Below the pieces are notes generated by a model. That model was not told the DNA's origin. It worked only from the letters and a program-made list of their open reading frames with translations, and ran no database searches. A DNA stretch of 64,000 nucleotides from JAFGSI01 sp041287425 (GTDB lineage Bacteria; Chloroflexota; Anaerolineae; Anaerolineales; Villigracilaceae): the NCBI GenBank assembly GCA_041287425.1, contig JBEULG010000040.1, positions 1-64,000 on the forward strand, written 5' to 3'. Below, in pieces: positions 16,455 through 24,123 of this stretch (its first letter is position 1; every line of letters starts with the position of its first letter). Both the position numbers and the translations under genes were made by a program.

Positions 16455-17480
16455 ATGGCAGAGAGTGACGTCCAAGTGAAGGAACAGAGAATCGGCCTCG
16501 ATGGGCGGCCGGTCCTGTTGCATATCGAAAACCTGCGCGTGTGGTTCGAATTGCGCCGATTCGGCTTCGGCATCGCCGGGCATGTGCGCGCCGTGGATGG
16601 CGTCAGTTTCAACCTGCACAAAGGCGAGGCCATCGCCGTTGTTGGCGAGAGCGGCTGCGGAAAATCGAGCCTGATGCGGACCATCCTGGGCCTGTATGCG
16701 CCGACCGAAGGTCACGTCGAATTCGACGGCCAGAAAATCAGCGAGATGGGCCGCGCCGGTTTGCGCTGGTACCGCTCACAGGTCGGCTATGTACAGCAAG
16801 ACCCGTATGGGGCGCTGCCGCCGTTCATGAGCGTCCAGCGCATTCTCGAAGAACCGTTGATTATCAGCGGCGTCAAGAACAAACAGGAACGCGCCGCCCG
16901 CATCCGCAAGGTCTTGGAGGAAGTCAAGATGTATCCGGTCGAAGACTTCCTGCCCAAGTTCCCGCACATGTTAAGCGGCGGGCAGCAGCAACGGGTGGTG
17001 ATCGCCCGGGCGATGATCATGGAGCCGAAGTTGATCGTGGCCGACGAGCCGGTTTCGATGCTGGATGCCTCGGTGCGGGTCGAAATCCTGAAACTGCTGC
17101 GCGGTTTACAGGAGAGCCACAACCTTTCGTTCATCTACATTACCCATGACCTCTCGACGGTCAAGTATTTCTCGGAGCGTATCTTCGTGATGTACGCCGG
17201 CAATCTGGTGGAGAAAGGCCCGATTGGGTCGATTCTCAAGAATCCGCTCCATCCCTACACCTTTGCCCTGATGGCAGCCACATCCGATCCGGATGCCCGC
17301 AACGCCGAGACCTACAAGGAGGTGCCTCCGGGCGAGCCGCCCAGCCTGGTCAAGCCGCCGGCAGGCTGCCGTTTCCACCCGCGTTGCCCGCGCATCATCC
17401 CTGGCAAGTGCGACGTCGAAGTGCCGCCCGAATTCGAGCCGGAGCCCAACCATCAGGTGCAGTGCTGGTTGTACCAATGA
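16455..17480 (+). CDS. Peptide ABC transporter ATPase, OppF/DppF type, first pair
   Basis: 341 residues. The start at 16455 is set by GAGGAGAAG just before it. Walker A is GESGCGKSS, the signature is LSGGQQQRVVIARAM, and Walker B is LIVADEPVSMLD. The Q-loop region reads VGYVQQDPYGALPP. The C-terminal Cys-rich segment is AGCRFHPRCPRIIPGKC. The ATGA of the next gene overlaps the stop. It should form a heterodimer with the upstream ATPase. Confidence 0.93.
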   Translation: MAESDVQVKEQRIGLDGRPVLLHIENLRVWFELRRFGFGIAGHVRAVDGVSFNLHKGEAIAVVGESGCGKSSLMRTILGLYAPTEGHVEFDGQKISEMGRAGLRWYRSQVGYVQQDPYGALPPFMSVQRILEEPLIISGVKNKQERAARIRKVLEEVKMYPVEDFLPKFPHMLSGGQQQRVVIARAMIMEPKLIVADEPVSMLDASVRVEILKLLRGLQESHNLSFIYITHDLSTVKYFSERIFVMYAGNLVEKGPIGSILKNPLHPYTFALMAATSDPDARNAETYKEVPPGEPPSLVKPPAGCRFHPRCPRIIPGKCDVEVPPEFEPEPNHQVQCWLYQ

Positions 17481-17689
17481 GAAGGGATATTCCTCCCGGT
17501 CGGCTGCTCGTCATCGGCTTCATTTTGCTGCTCTTGGGGTGGCTTTTCCCCTTCCTGATGATGCTCCGGCTGATCGAATCGACCTTCTGGCTGAATTTCC
17601 TGTCGTTTGGGGCGCAGGTGGCCGGTCTGTTCCTCGGCTTCATCGGCACGACGATGTACATCCGAATCAACAGAAACCAGGATCACTGA
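17477..17689 (+). CDS. Small two-helix membrane protein of the transport operon
   Basis: 70 residues, beginning MRRDIPPGRLLVIGFILLLL. Two hydrophobic helices, about 9-30 and 37-58, with a short polar end NRNQDH. The ATG overlaps the stop of the OppF-type gene in an ATGA, so it belongs to the operon. No family is recognised. It could be an accessory subunit of the transporter or simply a co-expressed membrane protein. Confidence 0.6.
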   Translation: MRRDIPPGRLLVIGFILLLLGWLFPFLMMLRLIESTFWLNFLSFGAQVAGLFLGFIGTTMYIRINRNQDH

Positions 17690-17714
17690 CGCTGGCCCCT
17701 GGCAGACAGAAAGC

Positions 17715-17832
17715 GGGGCTGTCCCCAAAGCGGGGCGAAATTCCATTTTGTCGCCCCAGAGATGTAGAACATCGTCCACGACCGCCCGATGGGTGGTGTG
17801 GCAGTCTGTTCATGACTTTGTGGGACAGCCCC
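17715..17832. repeat. 118-bp MITE-like element with GGGGCTGTCCC ends
   Basis: Perfect 11-bp terminal inverted repeats (17715-17725 and 17822-17832). The similarity continues inward as CCAAAG against CACAAAG on the other end. GGGGCTGTCCCACAAAG is the kind of end seen on transposase-bearing insertion sequences, so this may be a non-autonomous derivative. No target duplication was seen. The gap 17690-17929 contains no gene; beyond the element it holds only the promoter of the next unit. Confidence 0.6.
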
Positions 17833-17891
17833 CAATGCTATTCATGTGGGGAATGCAACCTGACCTTGTGCGCATGGGAATCGCATTTCTT

Positions 17892-17900
17892 TGCTATAAT
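17892..17900 (+). promoter_or_regulatory. Extended -10 promoter of the second ATPase pair
   Basis: TGCTATAAT, a perfect extended -10 (TGnTATAAT), 30 nt before the ATG at 17930. No -35 match is needed or seen. It gives the second ATPase pair its own transcript. Confidence 0.7.
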
Positions 17901-17929
17901 TCGGGTACTCGCATGAGGAGAATCTCAGC

Positions 17930-18955
17930 ATGGCAAAGACGCCCCTCTTGGAAGTCAAGAACCTGAAAACCTATTTTTATACGGAAGACGGCATCGTCAA
18001 AGCCGTTGACGGCGTAAGTTTCCAGGTCTATCCTGGGGAAGTGCTCGGACTGGTGGGCGAGTCGGGATGCGGCAAGAGCGTCACCTCGCTCTCCATTATG
18101 CGCTTGATTGCCCCGCCCGGCAAAGTAGTGGAGGGGGAAATCCTCCTTAACGGTCAGGACCTGCTGGCTCTGAGCGAAGCCGAAATGATTCGGGTGCGCG
18201 GCAACAAGATTTCGATGATTTTTCAGCAGCCCCAATCGGCGCTCAATCCCGTCTTCAAGGTGGGGGACCAGATTACCGAAGTTTTGCACATCCATCAAAA
18301 GGTCGGCAAGCAAGACGGCTGGAGGCGGGCCATCGAATTGCTCAAAATGGTCGGCATTCCAGATGCCGAGCGGCGGGCTGCCTCCTATCCGCATGAACTT
18401 TCCGGCGGCATGGCCCAGCGCGTCATGATTGCCATGGCCCTGGCCTGCCTGCCCGAACTGCTGATTGCCGACGAACCGACCACCGCCCTGGATGTGACCA
18501 TCCAGGCCCAGATTCTCGACCTGATGCGCGACCTGCGCAACCGGGTGGGCGCGTCGGTCATCTTGATTACGCATGACCTGGGTGTGGTGGCCGAACTGGC
18601 CGAGCGGGTGGCCGTCATGTACGCCGGACAGATTGTCGAACAGACGGACGTGCGCACCCTGTTTGCCGAACCCTTGCACCCCTATACCCTGGGCTTGATG
18701 GGCTCGATTCCGATTCTGGGGCAAATCAAAGACCGCCTGGATGTCATCCCCGGCAGCGTGCCCAACCTGGTCAACCTGCCGCCCGGCTGCCGTTTTGCGC
18801 CGCGCTGCCGCGCCCGCCTCGAAAACAACCTGCACATCTGCGAACAATCCGATCCGGCTTTGATCGAAGCCGCCCCCGGCCACCTGGTGCGCTGCTGGTT
18901 GTATCAGGAAGCCGGAGAAAAAGCCCAGCCGAAGAGCCGCAAGCCGAAGAAGTGA
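17930..18955 (+). CDS. Peptide ABC transporter ATPase, OppD/DppD type, second pair
   Basis: 341 residues, with GAGGAGAATCTC before the start. Walker A is GESGCGKSVTSLSIM, the Q-loop is MIFQQPQSALNPVFKVG, the signature is LSGGMAQRVMIAMAL, Walker B is LLIADEPTTALD, and the switch is LITHDLGVVAELAERV. The Cys-rich tail is PGCRFAPRCRARLENNLHIC. This is a second OppD-type subunit in the same cluster although only one permease pair is present. It may serve the same permeases, or permeases encoded elsewhere. Confidence 0.94.
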   Translation: MAKTPLLEVKNLKTYFYTEDGIVKAVDGVSFQVYPGEVLGLVGESGCGKSVTSLSIMRLIAPPGKVVEGEILLNGQDLLALSEAEMIRVRGNKISMIFQQPQSALNPVFKVGDQITEVLHIHQKVGKQDGWRRAIELLKMVGIPDAERRAASYPHELSGGMAQRVMIAMALACLPELLIADEPTTALDVTIQAQILDLMRDLRNRVGASVILITHDLGVVAELAERVAVMYAGQIVEQTDVRTLFAEPLHPYTLGLMGSIPILGQIKDRLDVIPGSVPNLVNLPPGCRFAPRCRARLENNLHICEQSDPALIEAAPGHLVRCWLYQEAGEKAQPKSRKPKK

Positions 18956-19000
18956 CAGGCAGTGCAGCGGGCTCAATCTCATCGCGGAGTGAGTCGACTG

Positions 19001-19987
19001 ATGACCGACCAAAAGAAGTCCCAGCGAGACCTGGTAGTGGTGAAAAATCTGGTCAAGTACTTTCCGGTGCGCGCCGGCCTGTTGCAACGCGTCGTCGCCT
19101 GGGTCCAGGCGGTGGATAACGTCAGTTTCTCCATCCGGCAGGGCGAGACGCTCGGCCTGGTGGGCGAATCGGGCTGCGGGAAGACCACCATCGGCCGCAC
19201 CATTCTGCGCCTGATCGAACCCACCTCGGGCCAGATCCTCTTCAACGGCGTGGATGTGGCCACCCTGCGCGGCAGGGAACTGAAAGCCATGCGCCGCGAC
19301 ATGCAAATCATCTTCCAGGACCCATACGCCTCGCTCGACCCGCGCGTCCCCATCGGCGAGTCGGTCATGGAAGGTTTGAACGTCCACGCGGTTGGCACCC
19401 GCCAGGAGCGTTTCGAAATCATGATGGACACCTTGAAAAAGGTAGGGCTGGAAGACTATCACGCCCGGCGTTACCCTCATGAGTTTTCGGGCGGACAGCG
19501 TCAGCGCATCGGCATCGCCCGCGCCTTGGCCTTGCGCCCCAAATTCATCGTCTGCGATGAGCCGGTCTCGGCGCTGGATGTTTCCATCCAATCGCAGGTG
19601 TTGAACATCCTCAAAGATTTGCAGCAGGAATTTGGCCTGACCTACCTGTTCATCGCCCACAACATGAGCGTGGTCGAACACATTTCCGACCGGGTGGCGG
19701 TCATGTACCTGGGCAAAATCGTCGAATTGGCCTCCCGCGAAGACCTCTACCGCGACCCGCTCCATCCGTACACGCGGGCGCTCATGTCGGCCATCCCCAT
19801 TCCCGATCCGACCATCAAACGCGAACGCATCATTCTCAAGGGCGATGTCCCCAGCCCGTTGAACCCGCCCAAGGGCTGCCGATTCCATCCCCGCTGCCCG
19901 CTCGCCATCGACCGCTGTTCGCAGGAGGAACCGCCGCTCAAGGAGGTTCACCCTGACCATTTGGCCGCCTGCTGGCTGCTGGAATGA
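19001..19987 (+). CDS. Peptide ABC transporter ATPase, OppF/DppF type, second pair
   Basis: 328 residues from the ATG at 19001; a GTG at 18962 is possible but would add 13 residues unlike the family. Walker A is GESGCGKTTIGRTIL, the Q-loop is IIFQDPYASLDPRV, the signature is FSGGQRQRIGIARAL, and Walker B is FIVCDEPVSALDVSIQSQ. The Cys-rich tail is KGCRFHPRCPLAIDRC. It lies behind its OppD-type partner on the same strand with no terminator between. Confidence 0.93.
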   Translation: MTDQKKSQRDLVVVKNLVKYFPVRAGLLQRVVAWVQAVDNVSFSIRQGETLGLVGESGCGKTTIGRTILRLIEPTSGQILFNGVDVATLRGRELKAMRRDMQIIFQDPYASLDPRVPIGESVMEGLNVHAVGTRQERFEIMMDTLKKVGLEDYHARRYPHEFSGGQRQRIGIARALALRPKFIVCDEPVSALDVSIQSQVLNILKDLQQEFGLTYLFIAHNMSVVEHISDRVAVMYLGKIVELASREDLYRDPLHPYTRALMSAIPIPDPTIKRERIILKGDVPSPLNPPKGCRFHPRCPLAIDRCSQEEPPLKEVHPDHLAACWLLE

Positions 19988-20014
19988 GTCCCCGGCCCTC
20001 TTTTTTCGGACTCG

Positions 20015-20023
20015 TGATAGAAT
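20015..20023 (+). promoter_or_regulatory. Extended -10 promoter of the response-regulator gene
   Basis: TGATAGAAT, that is TG, one base, then TAGAAT. The ATG at 20030 is only 6 nt behind the box, so the transcript would start at or next to the start codon (leaderless). Confidence 0.55.
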
Positions 20024-20029
20024 TTTGCT

Positions 20030-21088
20030 ATGACCGCCCATCGCATTCTAATCGTCGAAGACCAGCGCGAAGTCAGCCGCTTGCTGCGCACCTCGCTGGA
20101 AACCCTGGAGCACAAACTAGAAATCATCGAAATTCCATCGGGGGAAGAAGCGCTCCTGGATAGTTCCCGCAACCGCGTCGATTTGCTGGTTGCGGATTAT
20201 CGTCTGCCGGGGATGTCGGGCATCGAGTTGATGCTCAAGGTGCGCGGCTTTCATCCGGATGTCAAAGTCATCCTCATCACCGGTCTGACCGATCCCAAGG
20301 TCCGGCGCGAGGTCGCCAACGCCGGGGCCGACGCTTTCTTCATCAAGCCCGTCCAGATTGCGGATTTCCTGGACGCGGTCGAACGCGCCCTCGGCCTGGT
20401 CGAGACCATCCTGCCGCCTGAACCGATTGCGCCTCCCGACGAAGCGGCTGACGAGGAACGCAAAACCTTGCCCGATTTGCTGACCGGTCTGCGCCAGAAT
20501 CTGGAAGCCAAGGCGGTGCTGCTCTACGATGACGGCGGACGCATCCTGGCCCGCGCCGGTGAACTGCCCGACAGCAGCGCCGAGGTCACCCTGACCGTTT
20601 CGCTGATGTCCATCTTCAGCGCCGGGCAGAAAATCGCCTCTCTCTTGGGGGCGGCTGCGGCTGCCGCCTGGCACATTTTCCCCGGCGAGCGCTATGACGT
20701 CCTGTTTTCGCCGGTGGGGACGCTCCATGCCCTGCTGGTGGTCGGCGAAGGGCTGGCCGAGACGGCCAGGCTGCAGGAGGCGATGCAACTTCTGGCCGAC
20801 TCGCGCAGCGCCTTGCTAGAGGCCCTGGAGGCCATCGGGGCGGCGGTGGCGCTCGTCGAACCGGCGGCCCCAACGGCGAGGAAGGCCGCCGAGGAGGCCC
20901 GCACCGAACCGCTGGAGGATTTGGAACCGCTGCTGAAGGCCAAAAAGAAACTCAAACCCCAAGAACTGGACGCCTTCTGGGAAGAAGCCGTCGACAAGAC
21001 GAAGGCACCCACCAAGCCGGACATGCTGTCTTACGAGCAGGCCAAGCAACTCGGCCTGACCCCCGATGTCGAGAGTAAAAAGAGATAA
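20030..21088 (+). CDS. Response-regulator receiver protein with an unrecognised C-terminal half
   Basis: 352 residues. Residues 1-125 are a complete receiver domain: acidic Asp11, the phospho-acceptor Asp56 in VADYRLPGMSG, the Thr in LITGLTD and Lys106 in FIKPVQ. Residues about 145-270 form an alpha/beta domain (LPDLLTGLRQNLEAKAVLLYDDGG) that looks like a roadblock or GAF-like sensor fold, but is not securely recognised. The tail is charged and Lys/Glu-rich (LLKAKKKLKPQELDAFWEEA). There is no DNA-binding domain, so output would be through protein contacts. No histidine kinase is nearby. Confidence 0.85.
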   Translation: MTAHRILIVEDQREVSRLLRTSLETLEHKLEIIEIPSGEEALLDSSRNRVDLLVADYRLPGMSGIELMLKVRGFHPDVKVILITGLTDPKVRREVANAGADAFFIKPVQIADFLDAVERALGLVETILPPEPIAPPDEAADEERKTLPDLLTGLRQNLEAKAVLLYDDGGRILARAGELPDSSAEVTLTVSLMSIFSAGQKIASLLGAAAAAAWHIFPGERYDVLFSPVGTLHALLVVGEGLAETARLQEAMQLLADSRSALLEALEAIGAAVALVEPAAPTARKAAEEARTEPLEDLEPLLKAKKKLKPQELDAFWEEAVDKTKAPTKPDMLSYEQAKQLGLTPDVESKKR

Positions 21089-21099
21089 ACGCTCCTCCA

Positions 21100-21304
21100 G
21101 GCGCTGCCCTCTTGGTCGGCGGGAAGCCCGAAGGGGAGGTGTTGGTGCTTGCCCAAATCTTTGTGCAATCGGCTTCGGCCGGGACTCACCCCCTGCGGGG
21201 GTGCTTCGCGAAGTCCCGTCTCGGTGCCCGAAAGTCGGCTAGAAGCCGACTGCGAGTCCGCTTTGCGCAGCGTGAGCGGATTTCCCTGACAGCGCCCGCC
21301 AACC
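21100..21304 (+). ncRNA. Possible structured RNA (unknown class)
   Basis: The 285-nt gap between the response regulator and the tRNA holds a chain of strong hairpins. They are 21181-21217 (outer stem GGGACT/AGTCCC, inner 7-bp stem 187-193/197-203), 21233-21251 (8-bp perfect stem, AGA loop), and 21257-21280 (TCCGCT/AGCGGA). Two alternative closing stems span the whole: 21100-21106 with 21290-21296 (GGCGCTG/CAGCGCC), or about 21114-21123 with 21295-21304 (one mismatch). The size, near 200 nt, and the closed-ends design recall 6S RNA, but no class signature was identified. The hallmark motifs of RNase P, tmRNA and SRP RNA are absent. It may be only a repeat. Confidence 0.3.
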
Positions 21305-21334
21305 ACGTTATGGGCAATCGCCGAGGAGGTGATA

Positions 21335-21363
21335 TTGTCTGGCGGCTAAGCCTGTGATACAAT
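21335..21363 (+). promoter_or_regulatory. Promoter of tRNA-Gln
   Basis: -35 TTGTCT (21335-21340), spacer 17 nt, -10 TACAAT (21358-21363), ten nt before the mature tRNA 5' end. Confidence 0.75.
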
Positions 21364-21373
21364 CGTGCCGCTC

Positions 21374-21444
21374 TGGGGCGTGGTGCAACGGCAGCACACC
21401 AGACTTTGGATCTGTGGATCTTGGTTCGAGTCCAGGCGCCCCAG
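21374..21444 (+). tRNA. tRNA-Gln (anticodon UUG)
   Basis: The acceptor stem TGGGGCG pairs with CGCCCCA (21437-21443), with discriminator G. The D-arm is around 21383-21398. The anticodon loop CTTTGGA carries TTG, which reads CAA and CAG. The T-arm has TTCGAGT in its loop. The 3' CCA is not encoded (CCT follows the discriminator), so it must be added by nucleotidyltransferase. It is flanked by a clear promoter and terminator. Confidence 0.93.
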
Positions 21445-21455
21445 CCTGATGAAAC

Positions 21456-21477
21456 CCCGCGCCCAGGCGGGTTTTTC
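21456..21477 (+). terminator. Rho-independent terminator after tRNA-Gln
   Basis: Stem CCCGC (21456-21460) with GCGGG (21467-21471), 6-nt loop, followed by TTTTTCTC. Confidence 0.8.
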
Positions 21478-21503
21478 TCTCTCTGTCTTGTGAGGAACAG
21501 GCC

Positions 21504-22328
21504 GTGTCTGTGAATCCGGTCGAATCGAAAGATGCCAAAGGCAGCGAGGCAGGGGTTTTGACCTCCCTTTTGGTCCTGGCGGCCCTTTTGGGATGTCTGG
21601 CCCTTGTCCTGGGTCTGGTTCTGATTCCGCTGGTACGCTCTTCATTGAGCGCGGCTCCCCTCCTCTCGCCCTCTTCCTGGCTGTTTACTCCCCTGGACGG
21701 CTCGCAAGCGACCGGGACGCTGCCCCTTCCCCGGCTATCTTCCACTCCCTCTCCTACGCGGATTTCCGTTCCGCGGGTGCTGGTCTATAACGGGGAGAGG
21801 AACGCCTACTTTGAGATTGACAAGTGGAGGGGAAGGGCGTTGTTGTACGTTCGCTACGAGGGCCAGGGTTACTTCAGCCTGACCTGTTATGACTCCGCCA
21901 ACCTGCACACGTTGACTTCTGTCAATACCGAGGGCCCTTATGAGGGCGTCCTGCCGCTCGATTTTTTCCCCGATGAACATACCACGCGTATCAGTATCCA
22001 GGCTTCCGGCCCCTGGCTGCTCGAAATCCGTCCCCTGGAGATGATGGAGCGTGTAACCGTTCCGGGCCGTCTGGAGGGCCGGACGGATCGGGTGGTGCGT
22101 CTGGAAGGCAAGCCGGCGGTCGAGTTGACCGTCTCGACCAGTGGTTACATCAGCATCTGGGGATATGGGGACTCACGCACGCAACCCTGGCCTGAGTTGC
22201 TTGTCAACGATTATCCTCGCGATTCCTCGTCCATCACGATTACTGCTGAAATCCCGCCGGGAGTGACCATACTTTCCATTCACGCCACCGAGGAGTGGTC
22301 GGTGGTGATTTCTGGGAGGTCGCCGTGA
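21504..22328 (+). CDS. Membrane-anchored extracytoplasmic protein of unknown function
   Basis: 274 residues from a GTG start with GTGAGGAAC before it. One helix at about residues 19-42 (LTSLLVLAALLGCLALVLGL) anchors it. A Ser/Pro-rich linker follows (LSSTPSPTRISVP) and then about 180 residues of beta-rich sequence (YFEIDKWRGRALLYVRYEGQ, ISIQASGPWLLEIRPLE, then a second similar half ending EEWSVVISG). The two halves resemble each other, as in tandem beta-sandwiches. No family is recognised. The stop overlaps the GTG of glmU in a GTGA, so the two are co-translated. Confidence 0.75.
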   Translation: MSVNPVESKDAKGSEAGVLTSLLVLAALLGCLALVLGLVLIPLVRSSLSAAPLLSPSSWLFTPLDGSQATGTLPLPRLSSTPSPTRISVPRVLVYNGERNAYFEIDKWRGRALLYVRYEGQGYFSLTCYDSANLHTLTSVNTEGPYEGVLPLDFFPDEHTTRISIQASGPWLLEIRPLEMMERVTVPGRLEGRTDRVVRLEGKPAVELTVSTSGYISIWGYGDSRTQPWPELLVNDYPRDSSSITITAEIPPGVTILSIHATEEWSVVISGRSP

Positions 22329-23671
22329 AAATTGTTTCCATCCTTCTTGCTGCCGGGCAGGGGACGCGCATGAAGTCGGATTTGCCCAAGGTGCTGCACC
22401 CCGTCTGCGGGCGGCCGATGATTGCCTACGCCCTCGAGGCGGCCCGCGCGGTCAGCACCGAGACGCCGGTCGTCATCATCGGCCACGGGGGCGAGGCGGT
22501 GCGCGACTACGTCGGCGACTCGGCGCGCTGCATTGTCCAGGAGCCGCAACTGGGGACCGGACACGCCGTCCTGCAGGCCGAGTCTTTGCTGCGCGGCCAG
22601 GCCGACCTGGTGCTGGTGACCTACGCCGATATGCCGTTGATGCGCGCCGAGACCCTCCTCCGGCTGGTCGAGGCCCAAAGGGCCAACACCGGCCCTCTGA
22701 CGCTGCTGACCGTCATCGCCAGCGACCCGCGCGGCTTTGGGCGCATCCTGCGCACCACCGACGGCATGGTGCAAGCCATCGTTGAGGAGGCCTCTGCCAC
22801 GCCCGAACAACTGCGCATCAACGAACTCAACGTCGGCGCCTATTGCTTCTCCGCCGATTGGCTGTGGGATGCCCTGCACCGCATCCCGCTTTCTCCAAAA
22901 GGCGAGTATTACCTGACCGATACGGTCGAACTGGCCGTGCGCGACCATCTGGCCGTCCAGCCCATCGTCAGCGATGACCTGGACGAGGCCATCGGCGTCA
23001 ACACCCGCGTCCATCTGGCCGAGGCGACGCGCGCCATGTTCCGCCGTACCGCCCGCGCCCACATGCTGGCCGGCGTCAGCCTCATCGACCCGGAAACCAC
23101 CTACATCGAGCCGGGCGTGACCATCGGGCGCGATACCCTGCTGTGGCCCAATACCCACTTGCGCGGCCGCACGACGATTGGCGAGGGCTGCGAAATCGGT
23201 CCGGAGACCATCATCGTCGATTCGCAAATCGGCAATCGTTGCAAGATTCTCAAAGCCGTGCTGGAACAGGCGGTGGTCGAGGACGAGGTGGATATGGGTC
23301 CCTTTGCCCACCTGCGCAAGGGCGCCCATTTGTGCCGCGGCGTCCACATGGGCAATTTTGGCGAGGTCAAGGACTCGGTCCTCGGCCCCGGCGTCAAGAT
23401 GGGGCATTTCTCCTACATCGGCAACGCGGTCGTCGGCGCGGAGGTCAACATCGGCGCCGGGACGATCACCTGCAACTACGATGGAGTGCGCAAGAATCAA
23501 ACCGAAATCGGCGAGGGCGCCTTCATCGGTTCGGACACCATGCTGGTCGCGCCGGTCAAAATTGGGCGGCGCGCCAAGACGGGAGCCGGGGCAGTCGTCA
23601 CCCGCGATGTGCCGGATGACACCCTCGTGGTCGGCGTCCCTGCCCGCCCGCTCAAGAAATCCGATGAGTGA
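22325..23671 (+). CDS. glmU: Bifunctional UDP-GlcNAc pyrophosphorylase / glucosamine-1-phosphate acetyltransferase
   Basis: 448 residues from a GTG start that overlaps the upstream stop and follows GGGAGG. The N-terminal uridylyltransferase has LLAAGQGTRMKSDLPKVLHP and the metal site VTYADMPLM. The C-terminal left-handed beta-helix starts near residue 245 (DPETTYIEPGVTIGRDT) and contains the acetyltransferase residues in GPFAHLRKGAHL and the conserved GAGTITCNYDG. It makes UDP-GlcNAc from glucosamine-1-phosphate, acetyl-CoA and UTP for peptidoglycan or other cell-envelope glycans. Length and motifs are normal. Confidence 0.96.
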   Translation: MKIVSILLAAGQGTRMKSDLPKVLHPVCGRPMIAYALEAARAVSTETPVVIIGHGGEAVRDYVGDSARCIVQEPQLGTGHAVLQAESLLRGQADLVLVTYADMPLMRAETLLRLVEAQRANTGPLTLLTVIASDPRGFGRILRTTDGMVQAIVEEASATPEQLRINELNVGAYCFSADWLWDALHRIPLSPKGEYYLTDTVELAVRDHLAVQPIVSDDLDEAIGVNTRVHLAEATRAMFRRTARAHMLAGVSLIDPETTYIEPGVTIGRDTLLWPNTHLRGRTTIGEGCEIGPETIIVDSQIGNRCKILKAVLEQAVVEDEVDMGPFAHLRKGAHLCRGVHMGNFGEVKDSVLGPGVKMGHFSYIGNAVVGAEVNIGAGTITCNYDGVRKNQTEIGEGAFIGSDTMLVAPVKIGRRAKTGAGAVVTRDVPDDTLVVGVPARPLKKSDE

Positions 23672-23696
23672 AACATTTCTCGGTGAGAGAAGAAAA

Positions 23697-24107
23697 ATGC
23701 AACCATTGACCGATTTGGAGCGCCAGGCGCTGCTCGACCTGGCCAACGAAGCCCGCCGCCGGGCTTATGTGCCGTACTCGAATTACCCCGTCGGCGCGGC
23801 GTTGCGGACGAAATCGGGGCGGCTGTTCACCGGCTGTAATGTCGAGAATGCCGCCTACCCGCAAGGCATGTGCGCCGAACGGATCGCCATCTTCAAAGCC
23901 GTCTCGGAGGGGGAGCGCGAGTTCGATGTTCTGGCGGTCGTCACACCCAACGGCGGTTCGCCGTGCGGCGGCTGCCGTCAGGTGATGGCCGAGTTCGGCC
24001 TGGAGACGCGCGTCCTGATCGGAGATGGCGAGGGGCGTCTGCTGCGCGAAACGACCGTCGCCGACCTCCTGCCCGGGGCGTTCACCCCTCAAGATTTGCC
24101 GCGCTGA
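23697..24107 (+). CDS. cdd: Cytidine deaminase
   Basis: 136 residues, a normal length for the homotetrameric form. The first zinc motif is NAAYPQGMCAERIAIFKA with the catalytic Glu behind Cys; the second is PCGGCRQVMAEF with two zinc cysteines. It deaminates cytidine and deoxycytidine in pyrimidine salvage. The start at 23697 follows GGTGAGAGAAG. An in-frame ATG at 23664 inside the glmU end would add 11 residues. It follows glmU by 25 nt and precedes recO by 16 nt, in one operon. Confidence 0.94.
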   Translation: MQPLTDLERQALLDLANEARRRAYVPYSNYPVGAALRTKSGRLFTGCNVENAAYPQGMCAERIAIFKAVSEGEREFDVLAVVTPNGGSPCGGCRQVMAEFGLETRVLIGDGEGRLLRETTVADLLPGAFTPQDLPR

Positions 24108-24123
24108 GACGGCGGAGACAGGC

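Noticed and set aside
17384..17476. Longer N-terminus for the 70-aa membrane protein starting inside the OppF-type gene.
   Set aside because: The added residues are out-of-frame codons of the ATPase gene; the ATGA overlap at 17477 is the usual operon start.
21100..21304. RNase P RNA, tmRNA or SRP RNA for the structured region.
   Set aside because: The conserved motifs of these RNAs (for example GAGGAAAGTCC, the tmRNA tRNA-like end, GGAAGCAGC) are not present.
21112..21357. An 81-codon frame in the gap before tRNA-Gln.
   Set aside because: It crosses several strong hairpins and the tRNA promoter and has no ribosome site or recognisable motif.
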